From JBGPJM01 sp041485385 (lineage in GTDB: Bacteria; Planctomycetota; Phycisphaerae; Phycisphaerales; UBA1924): a DNA stretch of 10,374 bases. The stretch lies in contig JBGPJM010000183.1 in the NCBI GenBank assembly GCA_041485385.1, positions 1-10,374 on the forward strand, in the 5' to 3' direction. Every line of letters starts with the position of its first letter. The stretch's first letter is position 1. A program made the position numbers and the translations under genes. Positions 6,344 to 10,374 of this stretch are shown here, piece after piece. The notes under the pieces are model-generated. The model did not search any database. It saw only the letters and a program-made list of their open reading frames with translations, and was not told the origin of the DNA.

Positions 6344-6694
6344 CTAACGCCCGGGCCCGGTGTGCCGGCGCCGTGCGCGCGATCGTCCGGCCACGCCTAC
6401 AGAAGGCTCCGGCTCACAGCTCTCCTGCGCCGCACGCAGCACGGCGAGACGATCCACGAGGGCTTGGCGGACCTCGGCCTCCTCCGCCTCGGTGAGCTGG
6501 GCGCTGACCTGACCGATGGGCTCCCGGTCATAGTCGATCCCGAATCCCATCTGGTGGTGCGCGAGCCGGAGGAACAGATCGAACGCCTGGACGTCGCTCC
6601 TGATCAGCGCCATGGGGTCCTCGGCGGGGGGCAATTCCTCGGCGCGGGCTGCGGCGGCGCGCTCGAGTCGGGCGAGTCGTCGGGTCAGGTTCAT
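6344..6694 (-). CDS. small protein with RLERAA head, 116 residues
   Basis: ATG 6694 begins 'MNLTRRLARLERAAAARAEE', an arginine/leucine/alanine helix almost identical in pattern to that of the gene at 6129. GGAG lies six bases before the start. The middle, 'DVQAFDLFLRLAHHQMGFGI' and 'QLTEAEEAEVRQALVDRLAV', looks helical and acidic. The end is arginine-rich. No enzyme motif is seen. It follows the 49-residue ORF after 13 nt. Short proteins with this N-terminal pattern occur in many phages and mobile elements without known function; that statement rests on recollection, not on a search. Confidence 0.7.
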   Translation of the reverse strand: MNLTRRLARLERAAAARAEELPPAEDPMALIRSDVQAFDLFLRLAHHQMGFGIDYDREPIGQVSAQLTEAEEAEVRQALVDRLAVLRAAQESCEPEPSVGVAGRSRARRRHTGPGR

Positions 6695-6707
6695 CGGCGG
6701 CTCCGGG

Positions 6708-6857
6708 TCAGGTTCCGGTGCATGCGACCACCGCTGGGTGATCGGCCGGCCGGCCCGGTTGCCGACAGTGCCGTCCCGCCTCCTCGGCCTCCGCGCGCCG
6801 CCTCTCCCTCGCCGCGGCGTCGAGGCGGAGGATGCGGGTTTTCAGGCTTCGGTTCAT
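6708..6857 (-). CDS. very small ORF, 49 residues, third member of the RLERAA-like group
   Basis: ATG 6857 to TGA 6708 encodes a basic peptide starting 'MNRSLKTRILRLDAAARER', which aligns with 'RLARLERAA' and 'RLNRLERAA' at the starts of the two genes that follow. The rest is arginine, alanine and histidine/cysteine-containing without a clear fold. The stop is 13 nt before the next start, a normal operon spacing. A Shine-Dalgarno-like AAGGGGA lies in the loop of the hairpin at 6859-6880. It is too short to be certain, but start, spacing and shared motif agree. Confidence 0.55.
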   Translation of the reverse strand: MNRSLKTRILRLDAAARERRRAEAEEAGRHCRQPGRPADHPAVVACTGT

Positions 6858-6858
6858 G

Positions 6859-6880
6859 GCAGGGATCCCCTTGTCCCTGC
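6859..6880 (-). promoter_or_regulatory. hairpin presenting a Shine-Dalgarno sequence in its loop
   Basis: GCAGGGA 6859-6865 and TCCCTGC 6874-6880 are perfectly complementary. On the minus-strand transcript the eight-base loop reads CAAGGGGA, a Shine-Dalgarno-like sequence, and ATG 6857 follows the stem by one base. Folding would bring the site and start close together or block them, so translation control is possible. Confidence 0.45.
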
Positions 6881-7014
6881 TGCGGCACGGTAGGCGCGGC
6901 GGCGAGGAGGGCGGCGCCGCGGTTACCGGCCGGGCTGCTTGGCGTCAGGCGCGGATTCCTCGTGACACGGCTACCTGGGTCCGGTAGGCTGCCCCTGGCG
7001 CCACGGCCGGCGGC

Positions 7015-7020
7015 AGGGAG
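7015..7020 (+). promoter_or_regulatory. Shine-Dalgarno site that fixes the HAF protein start
   Basis: AGGGAG, seven bases before ATG 7028. It supports this start, which is followed by a signal peptide, against the open frame that reaches back to 6314. Confidence 0.75.
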
Positions 7021-7027
7021 CCTGACC

Positions 7028-8239
7028 ATGAGGCGACGTGCTTTCGCGCGGGCGGCATTGACCGCCGGTGTGGTGGTGTCCGCGTCTCGGGCCCTTGCCC
7101 AACCGGTCTTCACCAACCTCGGCACACTTCCCGGTGGGAATAGATCGTCCGCCACGGGCGTGAGCGCCGACGGTTCGACGGTCGTCGGTAGGGGGGGCCT
7201 CGCGGTCACCACTCACGCGATCCGCTGGACGATCCTGGGAGGCATGCAGGACCTTGGAACACTTCCCGACGGCGGCGCCTCTGAGGGCTACGGCGTGAAC
7301 GGGGACGGTTCCGCTGTTGTTGGGAACAGCTACACCCGCGCGTTTCGCTGGACCAGCGCCGGCGGGATGGAGAACCTTGGCGCGCTTCCGGACGGGGATG
7401 GGTTTGTGTCGTCCGCCTTCGGCGTGAGCGGCGATGGTTTGGTCGTGGTAGGGCGCAGCGAGTCCCCCAACGGCCTTCGTGCATTCCGCTGGTCAAGCAC
7501 CGACGGGATGCAGGATATGGGCACGCTTCCAGAAGGGCTTTCGTCGCAAGCCTGGGGTGTGAGTGCCAACGGCTCAACCGTCGTCGGCTGGAGCGATTCC
7601 GCTTCCGGCCTTCGCGCCTTCCGCTGGACCATCGGCTTGGGGATGCAAGACATTGGCACACTCCCGAACGGAGGTGATTCGCTTGCCTACGCGGTGAGCG
7701 GCGACGGTTTGGCTGTCGTCGGTGAAGCCGATTCATCCAACGGCGTTCATGCAATTCGCTGGACTGCCGCCAGAGGGATGCGGGACCTCGGAACGCTTCC
7801 GGGGGGCGCTGGGTCGGTCGCCTTCGGCGTGAGCGCCGACGGCTCTACTGTGGTCGGGTACAGCGAATCCTCGATCGGCGATCATGCGTTTCTGTGGGCC
7901 CAGTTCTTGGGCATGTTGGATCTGAATACCTACCTGCCGACCTTGGGCGTAGACCTCCGCGGCTGGAGCCTAGACACGGCCACCGGCGTCAGCGCTGACG
8001 GCTCTGTGATCGTCGGTCGCGGCTTTCTGGATGGCGTGGAACGTGGCTGGGTCGTAACGGGCGTGCATCCCTGTCCCGCCGACTACAACCACAACGGCGT
8101 CGTGAACAGCCAAGACTTCTTCCATTTCCTCGTCGATTTCTTTGCGAGCGACCCGGCCGCCGACTTCAACCGCGACGGCGTAGTCAACTCTCAGGACTTC
8201 TTCGACTTCCTGACGGCGTTCTTTGCGGGGTGCCCATGA
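7028..8239 (+). CDS. secreted HAF-repeat protein with C-terminal GC-type dockerin-like domain
   Basis: A 403-residue exported protein. Residues 1-24 are a signal peptide: 'MRRRAF', a hydrophobic stretch, and a cleavage site after 'SRALA'. Residues 27-346 are six to seven HAF repeats of about 45 residues, each of the form GMxDLGTLPxG ... GVSxDGSxVVG ... HAFRWT. Residues 349-403 are a dockerin-like pair of calcium loops, 'DYNHNGVVNSQD' (352-363) and 'DFNRDGVVNSQD' (379-390), bracketed by Cys349 and Cys402. NCBI names such tails GC-type dockerin in planctomycetes. The repeats probably form a beta-propeller-like surface domain; the tail probably anchors the protein outside the cell. Its binding partner and substrate are unknown. 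Start ATG 7028 is preferred because of the signal peptide and the AGGGAG site. The DUF350-like gene follows after 19 nt. Confidence 0.93.
   Translation: MRRRAFARAALTAGVVVSASRALAQPVFTNLGTLPGGNRSSATGVSADGSTVVGRGGLAVTTHAIRWTILGGMQDLGTLPDGGASEGYGVNGDGSAVVGNSYTRAFRWTSAGGMENLGALPDGDGFVSSAFGVSGDGLVVVGRSESPNGLRAFRWSSTDGMQDMGTLPEGLSSQAWGVSANGSTVVGWSDSASGLRAFRWTIGLGMQDIGTLPNGGDSLAYAVSGDGLAVVGEADSSNGVHAIRWTAARGMRDLGTLPGGAGSVAFGVSADGSTVVGYSESSIGDHAFLWAQFLGMLDLNTYLPTLGVDLRGWSLDTATGVSADGSVIVGRGFLDGVERGWVVTGVHPCPADYNHNGVVNSQDFFHFLVDFFASDPAADFNRDGVVNSQDFFDFLTAFFAGCP
7106..8065 (+). repeat. tandem coding repeat (HAF repeats)
   Basis: The unit contains a GGGATGCAGGACCTTGGCAC-like start followed by cttcc, recurring near 7241, 7365, 7506, 7641, 7776 and, degenerate, 7910, at spacings of 124-141 bases. 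Units differ by substitutions and small codon-length gaps, so this is an old protein repeat and not a CRISPR or recent duplication. Confidence 0.85.
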
Positions 8240-8258
8240 CCTATTAAGGATTCAACCA

Positions 8259-8483
8259 ATGAGCGAGCCTTGGGCCAGCTATCTGAGGACATTCGGCTGG
8301 GCGATCGTGGGAACGCTCTCCATGGGAGTTGGGCTCATCCTGTCGCTCAAGCTCTTTACCCTTTCCACGCGAAAGGTGGACGAGTGGGAGGAGATCCGCA
8401 AGGGCAACATGGCGATGGCCGTCGTCCTCGCGGCGGTCATCCTCTCACTTGGCTGGGTCGTGGGCAGGGTCATCGGCGGATAA
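8259..8483 (+). CDS. small DUF350-like membrane protein
   Basis: A 74-residue protein with two hydrophobic segments, about residues 13-32 ('GWAIVGTLSMGVGLILSLKL') and 51-72 ('MAMAVVLAAVILSLGWVVG'). They are joined by a polar loop with 'WEEIRKGNMAMA', close to the E-[IL]-x-x-x-N-x-A-x-A pattern of DUF350 inner-membrane proteins. DUF350 proteins usually have more than one such hairpin, so this would be a single unit. Start ATG 8259 has AAGGA at 8246-8250, eight bases upstream; a TTG start at 8223 inside the HAF gene is less likely. The function of DUF350 is not established. It probably shares a transcript with the HAF gene, and its last 39 bases overlap the 3' end of hxsC on the other strand. 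Confidence 0.8.
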   Translation: MSEPWASYLRTFGWAIVGTLSMGVGLILSLKLFTLSTRKVDEWEEIRKGNMAMAVVLAAVILSLGWVVGRVIGG

Positions 8484-9650
8484 CGACCGCGCAACCGGCC
8501 GGATGTGGGCGCTGTACCGCATGCCGGCTGAGGCGAAGAACCCCCCGCACTGAGTCCGGACCGCGCAGCCGTCGCACTCCGGCATGTAGATGTTCTTCCA
8601 GTCGGAGATGGACTGTCGCGCGAACGCCCACAGTGCCCTGTCTAGCACGCAGAGCTGGTGGTTGTAGATCGACACCCTCATCCCCCGCTCCGCCAGAGTT
8701 TCCACGCATTGGCGGAGCTGCGGCTGGTAATCGACCGGGTCTGTCCAGAGCGCGTCTAGGTTCATCCGCACGTACCCCATCATCTCAAGCCCCATCAACG
8801 CCACATGGCTGACGAAGGGGAGATTGCGGGCGATGAACGCGCCGAGCTGCGGCAGGCGCTCGTACGTTTGCCGGTGGATCACCACGCGGAGCTCGACTTG
8901 CACATCGTGCCGGGCCAGGTTCATCATGCCACGGATTGTCTGATCGAAGGCCCCTCGAGCCTGCACGACGAAGTCATGGCGGGATGGGAGGTCGGAGTAG
9001 AGCGGGATCCCAAAGACCAGATCCGGATGCCTTAGGGCCGCGATTCTCGCCGCGTATTGGCTATATGCGAAGAGCCTCCCGTTGGAGAGCACGTGGAGGG
9101 CGGTTGCAGGGAGGCAATCGCGGGCACACCCGATGATCCGTAGTAGCCCCTCATGCAGCAGAGTGGGCTCCCCGCCGGTGATTCCGATCTCGTTGGTCTC
9201 TGGCGACATGAGCGGGATCGCCGTCAGCAGCTCATCGACCAGGTAGCCGTCGGCGGCGGCGCGCGGAGGCTGCGAGCACATGACGCAGTTGCTGTTGCAC
9301 CGCTCGGTGACCAGCAGCGAGTTGAACGGAGACTGGCGACGATAGAGAACGTGAATCTGGCGGGTGGGGTCGATCCTGACGACATCGCCCGGGCCCAGAT
9401 ACGAGAGCTCGCTCGGAATCCCAACGGCCATCGGCGTGTCCGGCATCCGCTGCTCCCCCTCAGCCGCGGCATCGCGGCCCACCGCGATGGCCGCGGCGAA
9501 CCCCGGCGGAGCGCTGGCGAAGGGCTCACCGCTGTCGAGCAGCAGCGCCTCCCGACCCCGCGCGGCGCGCGGCAGCTCACGATTGCGGGTCAGACGAGCG
9601 ACAAACGGCGACCCGTCTGCGGACGCCGAGATTCGGCCGTGGAGCCTCAC
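8445..9650 (-). CDS. hxsC: His-Xaa-Ser system radical SAM maturase HxsC
   Basis: A 401-residue radical-SAM enzyme. 'LLVTERCNSNCVMCSQPPR' holds the CxxxCxxC iron-sulfur motif (Cys118, 122, 125) in the sequence context typical of HxsC. 'GITGGEPTLL' (157-166) binds S-adenosylmethionine. A C-terminal cysteine group, 'ECDGCAVRTQCGG' (Cys359, 362, 368), would bind an auxiliary cluster. In the Hxs system two radical-SAM proteins, HxsB and HxsC, are thought to modify a His-Xaa-Ser repeat protein, HxsA; the chemistry is not known. It starts at GTG 9650, 21 nt after the hxsB stop. AAGGAGG at 9660-9654 is only three bases from it, closer than usual, but no other in-frame start fits. The 3' end runs 39 bases into the opposing DUF350-like gene. 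Confidence 0.92.
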   Translation of the reverse strand: MRLHGRISASADGSPFVARLTRNRELPRAARGREALLLDSGEPFASAPPGFAAAIAVGRDAAAEGEQRMPDTPMAVGIPSELSYLGPGDVVRIDPTRQIHVLYRRQSPFNSLLVTERCNSNCVMCSQPPRAAADGYLVDELLTAIPLMSPETNEIGITGGEPTLLHEGLLRIIGCARDCLPATALHVLSNGRLFAYSQYAARIAALRHPDLVFGIPLYSDLPSRHDFVVQARGAFDQTIRGMMNLARHDVQVELRVVIHRQTYERLPQLGAFIARNLPFVSHVALMGLEMMGYVRMNLDALWTDPVDYQPQLRQCVETLAERGMRVSIYNHQLCVLDRALWAFARQSISDWKNIYMPECDGCAVRTQCGGFFASAGMRYSAHIRPVARSLSADDPAHDPAK

Positions 9651-9671
9651 CGTCCTCCTTCCGATGCTTCG

Positions 9672-10374
9672 TCATGCCCATCCATGCAGAACCCCGCTAG
9701 CGGCCTGATCGTCCTCCAGCATGGCGACGAGCAGCTTGAAGACGAACATGTTCCGATGACAGAAGGCGCTCGTGGGGCGATGCCCGACCACGTCCCCTTG
9801 GGTCGCGTGGTGAAAGGTCGGGTCCGTGCCGCAGTAGGGCTGAAAAGCACAGTCTGTGCACATGGGAATGGCCTCGGTCATCGTGCCCGAGAAGAGGTCA
9901 AGGAGTCGCTCGGACAGCAGCATGTCCTCGTACCGGTCCCTGTGCACGTTCCCGAGCCGGAATGTGTGGTCGCCGACCTCGGCAAGCATGCGTGCCTCGT
10001 CGGAGGCGTACACATCGCCGTCGTAGTTGTACACAATCACCGAGACTCCGAGCCCGGTGGGCGACTGGAGGTCGACGTAGCCGGAGGGGTAGGGGGTGAG
10101 CATCTTCCGCAGTACGATGCTCGCGTACTCCTCCCGGAACGGGAGGCCGGACCGGTTGAGGCCCAGCACGTACCGAATGCCGCGGTCGTAGAACCTTGTC
10201 CATTCCTCGGCGGGGTAGCCGATGGCCCTGCCCGTCTTCGCGGCGAACCCGTACGGGCTGAGCCACCGCAGGAAGATCGACCCGAATCCCTGCGCGACGT
10301 ACTCGTCGATGATCGCCTCCGGCTGCTCCAGACTCCGGGCGGTTGTGGTCATCAGCGCCGAGACCGAGTGCGGG
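9672..10374 (-). CDS. hxsB: His-Xaa-Ser system radical SAM maturase HxsB, C-terminal part (right edge)
   Basis: The visible 233 residues are the C-terminal half of HxsB, the partner radical-SAM enzyme of HxsC. The frame is open to the edge ('PHSVSALMTTTARSL'), and ATG 10352 is an internal methionine: the radical-SAM core with its CxxxCxxC motif must lie to the right. 'YGFAAKTGRAIGY' and 'YNYDGDVYASDEARM' are followed by a SPASM-like cysteine set, 'PMCTDCAFQPYCG' and 'SAFCHRNMFVFKLLVAML', the latter a typical HxsB ending. Cys positions in the visible part correspond to about 10352-based residues 165, 168, 174 and 198. It lies 21 nt before hxsC and should be co-transcribed with it. hxsD and hxsA are expected beyond the edge. 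Confidence 0.93.
   Translation of the reverse strand, partial: PHSVSALMTTTARSLEQPEAIIDEYVAQGFGSIFLRWLSPYGFAAKTGRAIGYPAEEWTRFYDRGIRYVLGLNRSGLPFREEYASIVLRKMLTPYPSGYVDLQSPTGLGVSVIVYNYDGDVYASDEARMLAEVGDHTFRLGNVHRDRYEDMLLSERLLDLFSGTMTEAIPMCTDCAFQPYCGTDPTFHHATQGDVVGHRPTSAFCHRNMFVFKLLVAMLEDDQAASGVLHGWA

Larger units (their letters stand above)
1..6857 (-). mobile_element. candidate integrative element with serine recombinase (partial, ends not seen)
   Basis: Eleven consecutive minus-strand genes, many overlapping, end in a large serine recombinase. The set also includes two small excisionase-like HTH proteins and a RepA-like ATPase, a combination typical of integrative elements and phage satellites. 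No capsid, terminase, relaxase or conjugation gene is visible. No attachment site or flanking direct repeat was found, and the left end lies outside the window. The right limit is set only by the change of strand after 6857, so the genes right of 3394 may be host genes. The element call is an inference from gene content. Confidence 0.4.
6858..7027. promoter_or_regulatory. divergent intergenic region
   Basis: These 170 bases lie between the leftward small-ORF operon and the rightward HAF-repeat gene and must contain promoters for at least one of them. Apart from the hairpin at 6859-6880 and the Shine-Dalgarno site at 7015-7020, only a weak 5-bp inverted repeat (CTACC 6971-6975, GGTAG 6983-6987) is visible. 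No sigma-70-like promoter stands out in this GC-rich stretch. Confidence 0.45.

Noticed and set aside
6314..7027. In-frame 238-residue extension before the HAF protein
   Set aside because: It overlaps two minus-strand ORFs, is low in complexity, and would bury the clear signal peptide and the AGGGAG site at 7015-7020.
6691..7212. Minus-strand open frame of 173 residues across the divergent region
   Set aside because: It runs through the 5' part of the HAF gene and overlaps the better-supported 49-residue ORF in another frame; proline/arginine/glycine-rich without motif.
7241..7920. Regular repeats of about 135 bp as a CRISPR or satellite array
   Set aside because: They lie in one reading frame, diverge by codon, and encode HAF repeats; there are no short identical repeats with unique spacers.
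9588..9675. ATG 9675 overlapping the hxsB stop as ATGA
   Set aside because: It is out of frame with hxsC and yields only a short peptide, so the GTG at 9650 is kept despite its short Shine-Dalgarno spacing.
10350..10352. ATG 10352 as the start of a complete 226-residue protein
   Set aside because: The frame stays open to the edge with HxsB-like residues before it (PHSVSAL), and the protein would lack the radical-SAM core.
1..10374. tRNA, rRNA, insertion-sequence ends or attachment sites
   Set aside because: No cloverleaf, rRNA-like sequence, or transposase with terminal repeats and target duplication was seen on reading; the left end of the element is outside the window.

Overview
The window is GC-rich bacterial DNA, most likely from a planctomycete close to the Phycisphaerae. 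The main evidence is a secreted HAF-repeat protein ending in a paired EF-hand dockerin-like tail (two copies of 'VVNSQDFF', closing 'AGCP') of the kind common in that group. Assignment to a lower rank is not possible from the sequence.

Positions 1-6857 are coded entirely on the minus strand and read right to left. In transcription order they hold three small proteins that share an N-terminal RLxRLERAA-type helix (6857-6708, 6694-6344, 6129-5797; the last also has zinc-ribbon-like CPFC and CKRC pairs), a 78-residue coupled ORF (5797-5561), a 732-residue unrecognised protein with winged-helix-like C-terminal parts (5592-3394), two small excisionase-like HTH proteins (3330-3121, 3128-2874), a hypothetical protein (2890-2372), a RepA-like P-loop ATPase (2375-1218), a small helical protein (1221-952) and a large serine recombinase that runs off the left edge (941-1). 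From 3330 leftwards every junction is an overlap (8, 17, 4 and 4 bp), except the last, a 10-nt gap. This is the look of a serine-recombinase integrative element or element remnant with its own DNA-binding and replication-like ATPase module. No attachment site is visible.

Positions 7028-8483 are on the plus strand: the exported HAF-repeat/dockerin protein followed after 19 nt by a 74-residue two-helix membrane protein resembling DUF350. Positions 8445-10374 are on the minus strand and carry two radical-SAM proteins of the His-Xaa-Ser (Hxs) system: hxsC complete, hxsB cut by the right edge. HxsA (the His-Xaa-Ser repeat protein, presumed substrate) and HxsD are not in the window and would be expected to the right. 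The DUF350-like gene and hxsC converge and overlap by 39 bp.

The least explained signals are a 14-bp perfect inverted repeat near the 5' end of the ATPase gene with a second, 12/14 copy near its 3' end, the two read in different frames; a hairpin that puts a Shine-Dalgarno sequence in its loop two bases before a start codon; the family of small RLERAA-headed ORFs; and the 732-residue orphan protein.
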